Both the position numbers and the translations under genes were made by a program. The notes under the pieces are model-generated. The model did not search any database, was not told the DNA's origin, and was given only the letters and a program-made list of their open reading frames with translations. Shown here one piece after another: positions 60,901 to 64,000 of a stretch of 64,000 bases of DNA. The DNA is from Liolophura sinensis. Lineage: Eukaryota > Mollusca > Polyplacophora > Chitonida > Chitonidae. The stretch spans positions 25,343,385 to 25,407,384 of the forward strand of contig NC_088295.1 in assembly GCF_032854445.1 (NCBI RefSeq), in the 5' to 3' direction. Position 1 is the stretch's first letter; every line of letters starts with the position of its first letter.

Positions 60901-61704
60901 CCATGTGAATATGTACTCCAGAGCCATCCTGCATGGTCACAGTGAATGAAACAGTGTGCGTCATGGCAACTTGAGTCTTGCTGCATTCAAAAACCACCCC
61001 TGTTATTCGTACCTCGACGGTTAAGTTTTTTTCAATGGTCATTTCACTGACATGATTTTCCGCATGAATTGTGACTAAGACCAGACCAGTGTCATCCATG
61101 TTGATCGTAGCAGATGTGCCAGTTTTAGAAGCAGCATCGTAGGTGTTGGTTGGATTTCTACTGCCAATGGTAACATTGAACATGGGGTCGGTCCCGGCAG
61201 TGATGGTCCACACTAAGGTGAAATCTTCCTCCTTAACAGCTCCTGACGTGTGCAGTGTAAGGCCTGTGATAGTATCCTCAACTACATGGCTTATCTGCTG
61301 AGTGATGCTGCTCACCATGTTGTGACACTCCACATCTATAGTCTTGCCACCAGGACTGGTATAGATATATTGGGTGATAGAGTTAGACGGAGTGTCAATG
61401 CTGTTTGTTGTGAATGTATCCCCGTCTGTACTCCAGACACAGGTGAAGTCTGATCCAGAGGCTACAGTGAAGGTGATGTTAGCTGGGACACCTGTAGCTG
61501 ATGGGACAGAGGAAATCTGCAGGTTGGTGAGCGTGTCTTCCACACACACCTCTGTCGTGTTTGTCCGCTCAGATAGCAGGTTTTTGGCTGTCACAGTGAC
61601 ATTGTAGCGGTTTGGAGCAGAGTATCTGTGGGTCTTGATGAGTTCTGGCCCCGTGTCATCAAGAGTCCCATCCCCCCAGTCCCAGGTGTATGTCACATCA
61701 TCCC
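20411..61704 (-). CDS. PKD1-like: Polycystin-1-like receptor/cation channel (31 exons, 5' end outside the window)
   Basis: A multi-exon gene reading leftward. The 31 exons total 9,092 nt, stay in one frame across 30 GT-AG introns and encode 3,029 C-terminal residues (numbered here from the first full codon of exon 1). Domain order: about nine PKD repeats (1-830), REJ (about 830-1320), helical GAIN region (1317-1775), GPS (about 1850-1886), TM1 (1914-1932), PLAT (1943-2070), TM2 (in 2071-2163), TM3-TM6 (2164-2470), polycystin extracellular TOP domain (2471-2690), TM7-TM11 with the pore, and a cytoplasmic tail. This is the 11-TM polycystin-1 architecture. Known members partner with PKD2-type channels on cilia or on sperm (sea urchin suREJ3); a ciliary or sperm role here is inference. 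PKD repeats combined with REJ favour PKD1 over PKD1L2 or PKDREJ. Introns run from 84 bp to 3.9 kb. The N-terminus lies right of 64000. Confidence 0.93.
22351..22522 (-). CDS. PKD1-like: Polycystin-1-like exon 30: start of the polycystin TOP domain
   Basis: A 172-nt exon, acceptor CTTTAG|GTGCAT, donor CGAG|GTGAGA. It encodes VHNTKNFWNWTTNSLVP to MGYATMRQLRISRG. FWxWTxxxLVP and RQLR are the opening motifs of the extracellular domain shared by PKD1 and PKD2 proteins. Confidence 0.95.
23194..23322 (-). mobile_element. SINE fragment (family 1)
   Basis: TTTGTTTGATTGGTCTTCT, then CCATACTCAAGAATATTTCA, TAATGGGAGGAAACCAGAC and ATGACCATCCGCAAGTTGCT. Truncated before the tRNA head and diverged. It lies in intron 29, in sense with the gene. 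Confidence 0.7.
23774..24021 (-). CDS. PKD1-like: Polycystin-1-like exon 29: TM6
   Basis: A 248-nt exon, acceptor CATTAG|GTTACG, donor ACAG|GTCTGT (weak). It encodes YGRPKKVAYKPPDP, ARLIRLKEIEMWNVIREI, TM6 (VFYAFFLWVLMVISYG) and NRDPLSYLYKYSLERNF. The 'L-x-x-A-R-x-x-R-L-K-E' motif before the sixth helix is conserved in PKD1 and PKD1L proteins. Confidence 0.94.
24966..25098 (-). CDS. PKD1-like: Polycystin-1-like exon 28: end of TM5 and acidic loop
   Basis: A 133-nt exon, acceptor GCTCAG|GTGTTC, donor GAAG|GTCTGA, a weak non-consensus donor. It encodes VFLTAVVLSLIIR, which completes TM5, then a very acidic stretch (EDDDEGDEDEED) and LAPDEEYLHRMPAEG. Confidence 0.9.
25943..26482 (-). CDS. PKD1-like: Polycystin-1-like exon 27: TM3-TM5
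   Basis: A 540-nt phase-0 exon, acceptor TTTCAG|CTTTTC, donor TAAG|GTTTGT. It encodes TM3 (LFIGVATNLIVFPISFIIIQ), a basic and Ser/Pro-rich cytoplasmic loop of about 100 residues (KSRPRKKRRSR, SRSESPMSGR), TM4 (IIAWILLWITVIVSVSF) and the first part of TM5 (MLIAFVMSIFVTQPIK). 'LFIGV...LIVFPI' directly after TM2 is a polycystin-1 hallmark. Confidence 0.95.
26461..26606 (-). repeat. 73-bp tandem duplication of the exon 27 acceptor region
   Basis: Copies at 26461-26533 and 26534-26606. Each holds, on the coding strand, a TTTCAG|CTTTTCATTG acceptor and the first 20-25 bases of exon 27 (GTGGCCACAAA in the true copy, GTGGTCACAAA in the other). The copy at 26534-26606 lies upstream in transcription order and is a decoy acceptor; its use would shift the frame because 73 is not a multiple of 3. 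Confidence 0.88.
27000..27445. repeat. ~39-bp tandem repeat, about 11 units
   Basis: The unit resembles GGTTTTTGGTTTAATTGTTA followed by TTATCAGTTGTCAGGTACA, period about 38-40 bp. It lies in intron 26. Open frames of up to 85 codons read through it and are artefacts. Confidence 0.85.
28330..29620. repeat. Dispersed cluster of AGGTGTAC/TACCTCA words
   Basis: Two clusters (28330-28760 and 29330-29620) are dense in ACCTCAGGTACACCTTA-like words on the plus strand (AGGTGTACCTGAGGT on the coding strand), with spacing of about 15-40 bp. One is a perfect 12-bp palindrome, AGGTGTACACCT, at 28353-28364. The copies are degenerate and not in strict tandem register. Both clusters lie in intron 26. Confidence 0.75.
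29742..30020 (-). CDS. PKD1-like: Polycystin-1-like exon 26: PLAT-TM2 linker and TM2
   Basis: A 279-nt phase-0 exon, acceptor TTCCAG|GTTGAC, donor TGAG|GTAATC. LSDGHLWFSVVARPPRSRF leads into TRVQRVSCCLSLLFLTML, the conserved 'H-L-W-x-S...RPPRSRFTRxQR' element and second transmembrane helix of polycystin-1 proteins. Confidence 0.95.
30833..30998 (-). CDS. PKD1-like: Polycystin-1-like exon 25: end of PLAT
   Basis: A 166-nt exon, acceptor CCTCAG|ACCTCT, donor ACAG|GTACAT. It encodes PLNFVRIWHDNSGKG, GSWYLKYFLVRDLQTG and CNKWFAVEEGDGQ. The IWHDNSG and SWYL motifs are the strongest PLAT signatures. Confidence 0.95.
32206..32321 (-). CDS. PKD1-like: Polycystin-1-like exon 24: PLAT core
   Basis: A 116-nt exon, acceptor ACATAG|GTTCAT, donor CCAG|GTAAAT. 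It encodes VHFILSGEYEETDVRPL to GATDGFLLAVP, the central PLAT strands ('G-x-x-x-x-T-x-x-R-x-L' and 'G-x-x-D-x-F-L-L'). It ends two bases into an Arg codon. Confidence 0.92.
32322..34367 (-). other. Intron 23 (2.0 kb), nothing else recognised
   Basis: No repeat array or SINE is recognised here. The open frames present (up to 110 codons) show no domain and are treated as chance. Confidence 0.5.
34368..34469 (-). CDS. PKD1-like: Polycystin-1-like exon 23: start of PLAT
   Basis: A 102-nt phase-0 exon, acceptor GGCAG|GTTGGA, donor CAAG|GTACAC. It encodes ITPLPDNDAQDKYYYEIV and VQTGLRSNAGTDSK, the first strands of the PLAT/LH2 domain that follows TM1 in all polycystin-1 proteins. Confidence 0.92.
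34887..35114 (-). CDS. PKD1-like: Polycystin-1-like exon 22: GPS cleavage site and TM1
   Basis: A 228-nt phase-0 exon, acceptor TACCAG|GTGGGT, donor AGAC|GTAAGA. QCFCNHLTVFAGS is a textbook GPS end; autoproteolysis is expected between Leu and Thr of HLT. It is followed by TLYITEIVIGVIYILAMIW, the first transmembrane helix, and a basic RRQDKK start of the cytoplasmic loop. Confidence 0.96.
35788..36059 (-). CDS. PKD1-like: Polycystin-1-like exon 21: GAIN subdomain B and first half of the GPS
   Basis: A 272-nt exon, acceptor CTAAAG|GGACAT, donor TAAG|GTGAGG. It ends with SSCVYYDEQKRDWMTNGCK, the 'C-x-Y/F...W...G-C' half of the GPS motif. The intron divides the GPS between its two Cys pairs. 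Confidence 0.93.
36268..36352 (-). mobile_element. Degraded SINE fragment (family 1)
   Basis: GACGGCAGCCAACAAATAG, GACACCTAGGGAAACCTAAGA and CTATCGGCAGGTTGCTGGCA match the family body with many substitutions. It lies in intron 20. Confidence 0.5.
36798..37194 (-). CDS. PKD1-like: Polycystin-1-like exon 20: GAIN subdomain B
   Basis: A 397-nt exon, acceptor TTTCAG|ATAATT, donor GCAG|GTAAAA. It encodes a beta-rich region (IIKTPSVPYGLTDNAVNLSF, SSIHVQFRPYNNSIQYLVFL) that precedes the GPS in polycystin-1 and PKD1L proteins. Confidence 0.9.
37636..39340. repeat. 33-bp minisatellite, about 51 units
   Basis: The unit is GTACATGGTCAGTATGAG followed by TACTTGGAATAGCTA (33 bp), with variants TCACTATGAG, TCAGAAAGAG, GGAGTAGC, GGAACAGC and GGAATACC shuffled between copies. 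It lies in intron 19. The coding strand of each unit carries TACTGAC and TACTAGC, which resemble branch-point sequences. No 5' splice-site match is present. Confidence 0.95.
39474..39725 (-). CDS. PKD1-like: Polycystin-1-like exon 19: GAIN domain
   Basis: A 252-nt phase-0 exon, acceptor GCTTAG|GCAGAT, donor GGAG|GTATGG. It encodes a helical run (ADDVVSRIVESVKKVSEAV), then NDGRGSVTLPDWCTL and a Cys pair before EIINLE. Helices followed by Cys-containing beta strands fit the transition between GAIN subdomains A and B. Confidence 0.9.
39965..40378. repeat. 30/31-bp minisatellite, about 14 units
   Basis: The unit is CATATCCACAGAAGCAAAGC followed by AATATATGAC, with an A-length variant (AAGCAAAAACAAT) that makes it 31 bp. 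It lies in intron 18. Long open frames on both strands across it are repeat artefacts. Confidence 0.9.
40732..40808 (-). CDS. PKD1-like: Polycystin-1-like exon 18
   Basis: A 77-nt exon, acceptor TTGTAG|CAATTG, donor ACA|GTATGT. It encodes IDSLDPTEGRAQLTM to KNLQKQT. Phase (2 nt in, 0 out) fits exons 17 and 19. Confidence 0.82.
41136..41232 (-). CDS. PKD1-like: Polycystin-1-like exon 17
   Basis: A 97-nt exon, acceptor TTCCAG|GCTGCC, donor GAAG|GTAATC. It encodes AAKYHYKDPLLSDLEAA to RESTDE, an acidic helical linker in the GAIN region. It ends with one base of an Ala codon. Confidence 0.85.
41477..43534 (-). repeat. 76-bp satellite made of an exon end plus 5' splice site (27 periods)
   Basis: The 76-bp unit, read on the coding strand, contains ATGGCAGATGCAGGGACATT, GCTGGTG|GTGAGTTTAACAG and CACATCATTGATAGGTTGA, then CGTTGATTGATTGTC. 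GTGAGT sits at 43529-43534 (the exon 16 donor) and at 41477-41482; the distance of 2,052 bp is exactly 27 periods, so there is no net length change. The exon-like parts of most copies would encode VMADAGTLLV. Two copies near exon 17 are diverged (VMGGAGTLLV and VMGGVGTLLV, with synonymous changes at the Leu-Leu codons). The array fills most of intron 16. Confidence 0.95.
43535..43660 (-). CDS. PKD1-like: Polycystin-1-like exon 16: GAIN helical region; source of the 76-bp array
   Basis: A 126-nt phase-0 exon, acceptor TTTCAG|GAAGAC, donor CTGGTG|GTGAGT. It encodes EDMMSVLVDCADTLFHL to VMAGAGTLLV. Its last 30 or so bases and its donor are repeated 27 more times immediately downstream (41477-43534). 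I take the exon-proximal donor as the real one because the upstream part of the exon exists only here and phase 0 matches exon 17. Reading past it gives VSLTAHH and then a stop. Confidence 0.88.
43711..43953 (-). mobile_element. SINE (family 1), near full-length, in intron 15
   Basis: TATTTATTTATTTATTTG and ATTGGTGTTTTATGCCGTAC, then GGAAACCGGGCAGAGCCTG, CGACCATCTGCAGGTTGC, box B region GAGCTGGACTTGAACTCAC (box B on the other strand) and ATTGGTGAGAGGCTCCTGG. The tail is only about 50 bp upstream of the exon 16 acceptor, so the element lies close to its branch-point zone. Confidence 0.8.
44908..45033 (-). CDS. PKD1-like: Polycystin-1-like exon 15: GAIN helical region
   Basis: A 126-nt exon in phase 0, acceptor TCTCAG|TTACGG, donor ACAG|GTGAGT. 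It encodes LREQMISGIKKLTT to YPDELTRQAQ. The pattern of helices followed by E-L-T-x-Q-x-Q matches the alpha-helical GAIN subdomain A of polycystins. Confidence 0.88.
45583..45636 (-). CDS. PKD1-like: Polycystin-1-like exon 14: 54-nt micro-exon
   Basis: A 54-nt exon, phase 0 both ends, acceptor GCACAG|GTGGAC, donor ACAG|GTGAGA. It encodes VDPKLEETAKQEKDDRAQ, charged and helix-prone. As an in-frame cassette it could be skipped without breaking the frame. Confidence 0.8.
45962..46142 (-). mobile_element. SINE (family 1), 5'-truncated
   Basis: TTTTATTTATTTATCTTG, then GTACTCAAGAACATTTCACT, GTGGGAGGAAACCAGGCAG, CAATCCGCAGGTTGCTGG and CAGAGAGGAAGACCATATG. It is in sense with the host gene in intron 13. 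The head beyond box B is missing. Confidence 0.75.
46217..46299 (-). CDS. PKD1-like: Polycystin-1-like exon 13
   Basis: An 83-nt exon, acceptor CTACAG|AATATC, donor TCG|GTATGT. It encodes EYQNMSVSAAETPTGF to KLHQDS, a low-complexity linker. Support is from splice sites and phase (2 nt in, 0 out) rather than homology. Confidence 0.75.
47085..47250 (-). CDS. PKD1-like: Polycystin-1-like exon 12: REJ-GAIN transition
   Basis: A 166-nt exon, acceptor TGATAG|GTGAAG, donor CAAG|GTGCTT (a weak donor). It encodes VKPATADLKQWVNNLL to LNSASKGSVQ, a helical segment typical of the region after REJ. Confidence 0.85.
47677..47900 (+). mobile_element. Dispersed repeat, family 2
   Basis: GAGTGAGTGAGTGCTTGGGG (preceded by several GAGT units), then ATCATACTTGACAATTTATC, GGACGGATTTCCATCGCTC, TTTTATCAAGCGCTGCTTC and ACTGAGACGACTTACCGAAG. 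It matches the left part of the composite element at 16197. It lies in intron 11 of the polycystin gene and shows no tRNA head that I can identify. Confidence 0.7.
48168..48337 (-). CDS. PKD1-like: Polycystin-1-like exon 11: C-terminal REJ
   Basis: A 170-nt exon, acceptor TTTCAG|TACTGT, donor ACAG|GTAGTT. It encodes LFKDDDMERHLVFGED to WMDVYVRIYDSQNAYHT. The VYVRIYDSQNA strand is the usual last REJ strand ('V-x-V-x-D-x-x-G-A'). Confidence 0.9.
48725..48775 (-). CDS. PKD1-like: Polycystin-1-like exon 10: 51-nt REJ micro-exon
   Basis: A 51-nt exon after an 84-bp intron, acceptor TTTCAG|AAATTC, donor CAAG|GTGACA. It supplies EIPSSLMCPEPGEGSVQ, giving YQFYEIPSS and GSVQVLFKDD across its junctions; both phases fit. 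It is too short to be seen as an open frame. Confidence 0.8.
48860..49123 (-). CDS. PKD1-like: Polycystin-1-like exon 9: REJ
   Basis: A 264-nt exon, acceptor GAACAG|GTGTTG, donor TATG|GTAAGT. It contains the signature HVNQPPHGGTCNLTG and LSCKDWIDDDEITVYQFY, which match the conserved REJ 'VN-x-PP-x-G-x-C' and 'C-x-x-W-x-D-x-D' motifs of polycystin-1 proteins. Confidence 0.93.
49124..53044 (-). other. Large intron 8 (3.9 kb)
   Basis: Exons 8 and 9 join in phase and continue the REJ pattern, so no further exon is required, though a small optional exon cannot be excluded. The intron holds a CpG-rich cluster at 52196-52370 and a three-unit AATATCATTAAAGAAA repeat near 52540-52590. Near 49940-50060 there is a weak SINE-like remnant (GAAACCGGGTAAGGAAACC). 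Confidence 0.6.
52196..52370. promoter_or_regulatory. CpG-dense cluster with NRF1-like and octamer words in intron 8
   Basis: About 15 CpG dinucleotides in 175 bp stand out from AT-rich surroundings. The palindromic CGCATGCGCA at 52307-52316 matches the NRF1 core; further TGCGCA words lie at 52201, 52242 and 52269. An octamer ATTTGCAT lies at 52223-52230. It could be an internal promoter or enhancer for either strand; function is inference. Confidence 0.35.
53045..53232 (-). CDS. PKD1-like: Polycystin-1-like exon 8: Cys-rich REJ segment
   Basis: A 188-nt exon, acceptor TTTCAG|GTGTAA, donor TGGG|GTCAGT. It encodes a Cys-rich segment (ECKTKDLCQ, GKCKDACTGEVRYRW) ending QNYTWG, the typical REJ Y-x-W position. 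Without splicing the frame meets a stop two codons later, which supports the donor. Confidence 0.85.
53805..53964 (+). mobile_element. SINE (family 1), 5'-truncated, antisense to the host gene
   Basis: CCGGCCGTAGAAGGTCTGCC, then GGTCGTGGGTTTTCCCCGGG, CCACCATAATGCTGGCTGCC, GTACGGCATAAAACACCAAT and CAAATAAATAAATAAATAAA. TTTAAATC occurs on both sides (53789-53796 and 53965-53972) as a possible target-site duplication. It lies in intron 7. Confidence 0.82.
54012..54331 (-). CDS. PKD1-like: Polycystin-1-like exon 7: REJ
   Basis: A 320-nt exon, acceptor CGTCAG|GTGTTT, donor ATAGA|GTAAGT. It encodes VFDSFTWFCMKKGDRG and a hydrophobic strand YLFMVIVTKDTRS, the repeated 'Y-x-F-x-V-x-V-x-K' type REJ strand. 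It ends with two bases of a Glu codon completed by exon 8. Confidence 0.9.
55055..55942 (-). CDS. PKD1-like: Polycystin-1-like exon 6: PKD repeat 9 and N-terminal REJ
   Basis: An 888-nt exon (residues 690-985), phase 0 at both ends, acceptor TTTTAG|GTGGAG, donor CAG|GTTTGT. The first part closes PKD repeat 8 (EDYAITIRAQN). Next comes a PKD repeat with CLEVDYGDGELGD. From about VVCKSPAIDI the sequence follows the REJ pattern: spaced Cys, SWKVWEL, then YGLYKVTYRVEM. REJ domains fold as fibronectin-like modules between the PKD stalk and the GAIN domain. Confidence 0.92.
56770..56864 (-). CDS. PKD1-like: Polycystin-1-like exon 5: middle of PKD repeat 8
   Basis: A 95-nt exon, acceptor TTTCAG|GCACTG, donor ACA|GTAAGT. 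It encodes TVVKYIFSAESPSRT to FDVTFDT. It is too short to stand out as an open frame but is flanked by strong splice sites and is phase-compatible with exons 4 and 6. Confidence 0.85.
57332..57485 (-). CDS. PKD1-like: Polycystin-1-like exon 4: start of PKD repeat 8
   Basis: A 154-nt exon, acceptor TCACAG|GCGGGT, donor CAAG|GTGAGG. It encodes AGVFETITGLAVDM to FEVTMTQ, the first half of a degenerate PKD repeat with a Pro/Gly/Asn-rich insertion. It ends with one base of a glycine codon that exon 5 completes. Confidence 0.85.
57941..58149 (-). mobile_element. SINE (family 1), 5'-truncated, with 12-bp target-site duplication
   Basis: On the plus strand: TTTAATTATTTATTTGATTG and GTGTTTTCGCCACACTCAAG, then GGCCAGCATTATGGTGGGAG, CGGCCATCCGCACGTTACTGG, GAGGAAGCCAGCATGACCTG and GACTGTATTGGTGGGAGG. 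TTTTACTATATA flanks it exactly (57929-57940 and 58150-58161), the mark of retrotransposition. It lies in intron 3, with its head 72 bp from exon 3. Confidence 0.88.
58233..58453 (-). CDS. PKD1-like: Polycystin-1-like exon 3: PKD repeat 7
   Basis: A 221-nt exon, acceptor TTGTAG|TTGATG, donor AGAG|GTGGGT. The motifs MILDFGDN and AHTYTAPANY and the strand LTIQNLAS identify a PKD repeat. Phase is 2 nt in and 0 out, matching both neighbours. Confidence 0.88.
58790..59075. repeat. 16-bp AT-rich tandem repeat, about 16 units
   Basis: The unit is AATCATAAAGTGTTTT or AATCATAAAGAGTTTC with local spacing changes. It lies in intron 2 of the polycystin gene. Confidence 0.85.
59192..59330 (-). mobile_element. 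SINE fragment (family 1)
   Basis: TTGATTTATTTACTTAAATG, then TTGGTGTTTTACGCTGTACTC, GATGGCAGCCAGCATTACTG and CACGACCACGCAGATTGCTGG. Internally shortened and lacking the head. It lies in intron 2, in sense with the gene. Confidence 0.75.
59434..59619 (-). CDS. PKD1-like: Polycystin-1-like exon 2: end of PKD repeat 6
   Basis: A 186-nt exon, acceptor AAATAG|GCACTT, donor GGAG|GTATAT. It completes the repeat begun in exon 1: the split glycine leads into TCPYGLTTVTHTY, then YTVTVQAVN, the normal end of a PKD fold. The next repeat begins at IWSEVPV. Confidence 0.88.
60292..61704 (-). CDS. PKD1-like: Polycystin-1-like exon 1 of the window: tandem PKD repeats
   Basis: A 1,413-nt exon, residues 1-470, acceptor TTTCAG|GGGATG, donor TCAG|GTACTG. 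It encodes five full PKD (Ig-like) repeats and most of a sixth. The classical motifs TYTWDWGDG, VEIDFGDG and LLDWDFGDG mark repeats 1, 5 and 6; repeats 2-4 are degenerate and keep only the strand pattern and the terminal VTAKN/VECHN/VIVSN motifs. Multiple N-glycosylation sequons agree with an extracellular stalk. It starts with the last two bases of a split codon, so another coding exon must lie upstream. Confidence 0.92.
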
Positions 61705-61844
61705 CTGAAACAACAAAAGATCACGCCTGTTAATAAGAAAAGCCTCACAAAGTGTACATGTATACTACATATTTATTTACTTTGCACCCCAGGTGGAAAG
61801 TAAACATTCACATCAGTGCAGTTCTGAGAGATCTGTTAAATGAC

Positions 61845-62105
61845 TCAGATTCTGCCTATGGAGCATTATGAGTCAGTTCCTGCTGATACAAATGGCTCAG
61901 AACATGCCTATGGAGCGTTATGAGTCAGTTCGTGCTGATACAAACGATGCAGATCATGCCTATGCAGTCAAATGACCCACATCCTGCCAATGCATAGTCA
62001 AAGGAGTCAAATCCTAGCAATACAAATGATTCACGTCCTGTCAATACAGTCAAACAAATCACATCCTGCCAATGCACAGTTAAAGGAGTCAAATCCTGGC
62101 ATTAC
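61845..62105. repeat. Degenerate short-period repeat before the 35-bp array
   Basis: Two copies of GCCTATGGAGCATTATGAGT plus CAGTTCCTGCTGATACAAA at about 58-bp spacing, followed by two diverged copies of GTCAAAGGAGTCAAATCCT at about 80-bp spacing. It is an older, decayed tandem region next to the 35-bp array. Confidence 0.6.
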
Positions 62106-62108
62106 AAC

Positions 62109-64000
62109 TTGTCACTTACCATCATATCCCATCTCAATGGAACTTGTCACTTACCATCATATCCCATCTCATGGAGCTTGTCTCTTACCATCATAAGCCA
62201 TCTCGTGAGCTTGTCTGTTACCATCATATCCCATCTCAATGGAACTTGTCACTTACCATCATATCCCATCTCGTGGAACTTGTCTCTTACCATCATAAGC
62301 CATCTCGTGGAACTTGTCACTTACCATCATATCCCATCTCATGGAACTTGTCACTTACCATCATATGCCATCTTGTGAGCTTGTCTCTTACCATCATATC
62401 CCATCTCGTGAGCTTGTCTCTTACCATCATATCCCATCTCGTGGAACTTGTCACTTACCATCATATGCCATCTTGTGAGCTTGTCTCTTACCATCATAAG
62501 CCATCTCGTGAGCTTGTCTCTTACCATCATATCCCATCTCAATGGAACTTGTCACTTACCATCATATCCCATCTCATTGAACTTGTCACTTACCATCATA
62601 TCCCATCTCAATGGACCTTGTCACTTACCATTATATCTCATCTCAATGGAACTTGTCACTTACCATCATATGCCATCTCGTGGAACTTGTCTCTTACCAT
62701 CATAAGCCATCTCATTGAACTTGTCACTTACCATCATATCCCATCTCAATGGAGCTTGTCACTTACCATCATATCTCATCTCAATGGAACTTGTCACTTA
62801 CCATCATATCCCATCTTGTGGAACTTGTCACATACCATCATATGCCATCTTGTGAGCCTGTCTCTTACCATCATATCCCATCTCGTGAGCTTGTCTCTTA
62901 CCATCATATCCCATCTCAATGGAACTTGTCACTTACCATCATATGCCATCTCGTGAGCTTGTCTCTTACCATGATAAGCCATCTCGTGAGCTTGTCTCTT
63001 ACCATCATATCCCATCTCAATGGAACTTATCACTTACCATCATATTCCATCTCGTGGAACTTGTCACTTACCATCATATCCTATCTCAATGGAGCTTGTC
63101 ACTTACCATCATATCTCATCTCAATGGAGCTTGTCTCTTACCATCATATCCCATCTCGTGGAACTTGTCACTTACCATCATATCCCATCTCAATGGAACT
63201 TGTCACTTACCATCATATTCCATCTCATTGAACTTGTCACTTACCATCATATCCCATCTCAATGGAGCTTGTCACTTACCATCATATCTCATCTCAATGG
63301 AACTTGTCACTTACCATCATATCCCATCTCGTGGAGCTTGTCTGTTACAATCATAAGCCAGCTCATGAGCTTGTCTCTTACAATCATATCCCATCTCAGT
63401 GGAACTTGTCTCTTACCATCATATCCCATCTCGTGGAACTTGTCACTTACCATCATATCCCATCTCAATGGAGCTTGTCACTTACCATCATATCTCATCT
63501 CAATGGAGCTTGTCTCTTACCATCATATCCCATCTCGTGGAACTTGTCACTTACCATCATATCCCATCTCAATGGAACTTGTCACTTACCATCATATCCC
63601 ATCTCAGTGGAACTTGTCTCTTACCATCATATCCCATCTCATGGAACTTGTCACTTACAATCATATCTCATCTCAATGGACCTTGTCACTTACCATTATA
63701 TCTCATCTCAATGGAACTTGTCACTTACCATCATATGCCATCTCGTGGAACTTGTCTCTTACCATCATAAGCCATCTCATTGAACTTGTCACTTACCATC
63801 ATATCCCATCTCAATGGAGCTTGTCACTTACCATCATATCTCATCTCAATGGAACTTGTCACTTACCATCATATCCCATCTTGTGGAACTTGTCACATAC
63901 CATCATATGCCATCTTGTGAGCCTGTCTCTTACCATCATATCCCATCTCGTGAGCTTGTCTCTTACCATCATATCCCATCTCAATGGAACTTGTCACTTA
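62109..64000 (-). repeat. 33/35-bp minisatellite carrying a 5' splice site in every unit; continues past the edge
   Basis: About 54 units. The coding-strand unit is TTCCATTGAGATGGGATATG then ATG|GTAAGTGACAAG (35 bp), or a 33-bp variant with GTAAGAGACAAG and CTCACGAGATGG. Almost every unit therefore holds a consensus 5' splice site. The exon-like part reads EMGYDG or EMAYDG in the frame that leaves one base before the donor, as exon 1 of the window requires. Runs of 33-bp units stay open and encode a KRQAHEMGYDG repeat; 35-bp units with GTAAGTGAC have an in-frame TGA. Confidence 0.93.

Noticed and set aside
62109-63783. Plus-strand frames of up to 270 codons rich in SLTIISHL
   Set aside because: They are products of the 35-bp array, antisense to the polycystin gene, and open only because the unit lacks stops in that frame.

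Overview
This window is eukaryotic animal DNA. It is AT-rich, with GT-AG introns, long intergenic and intronic stretches, tRNA-derived SINEs and many minisatellites. The SINE family (a 3' part reading like ATAATGCTGGCCGCC, then a tail of ATCAAATAAATAAAT) and the frequent ACATGTAC words suggest a lophotrochozoan, most likely a mollusc and perhaps a bivalve. That assignment is inference from repeat style; the species cannot be fixed from the sequence.

Two genes are supported, both on the minus strand. (1) At 13.6-15.5 kb lies a compact SBK-type serine/threonine kinase gene. Its whole 346-residue coding sequence is in one exon, with a 5'UTR intron, a TATA box and a poly(A) signal. (2) From 20.4 kb to beyond the right edge runs a large polycystin-1-like receptor-channel gene. 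I rebuilt 31 coding exons (20411-61704) from splice sites, reading phase and domain continuity. They total 9,092 nt with no frame break and encode the C-terminal 3,029 residues. The order is about nine PKD repeats, REJ, a helical GAIN region, a GPS with the HL/T cleavage motif, TM1, PLAT, TM2-TM6, the polycystin extracellular (TOP) domain, and the TM7-TM11 channel. The 5' part of the gene lies beyond 64000.

Layout: 1-13.6 kb is intergenic with SINEs, a 38-bp array and a 29-bp array interrupted by a SINE. The kinase gene is at 13.6-15.5 kb. Another intergenic stretch runs from 15.5 to 20.4 kb. The rest is the polycystin gene, whose introns hold at least seven tandem arrays plus SINEs.

The most striking feature is that several tandem duplications in the polycystin gene start at exon edges and copy splice sites. 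A 76-bp array (41477-43534, exactly 27 periods) copies the last codons and the 5' splice site of exon 16, giving 28 in-register GTG|GTGAGT donors. A 35-bp array (62109 to the edge) repeats a GATG|GTAAGT junction whose phase fits the next exon. A 73-bp duplication (26461-26606) copies the 3' splice site of exon 27. These look like splice-site minisatellites: arrays of decoy sites within a single receptor gene. Use of a downstream exon 16 decoy donor would end the protein within eight codons, before the membrane domain.
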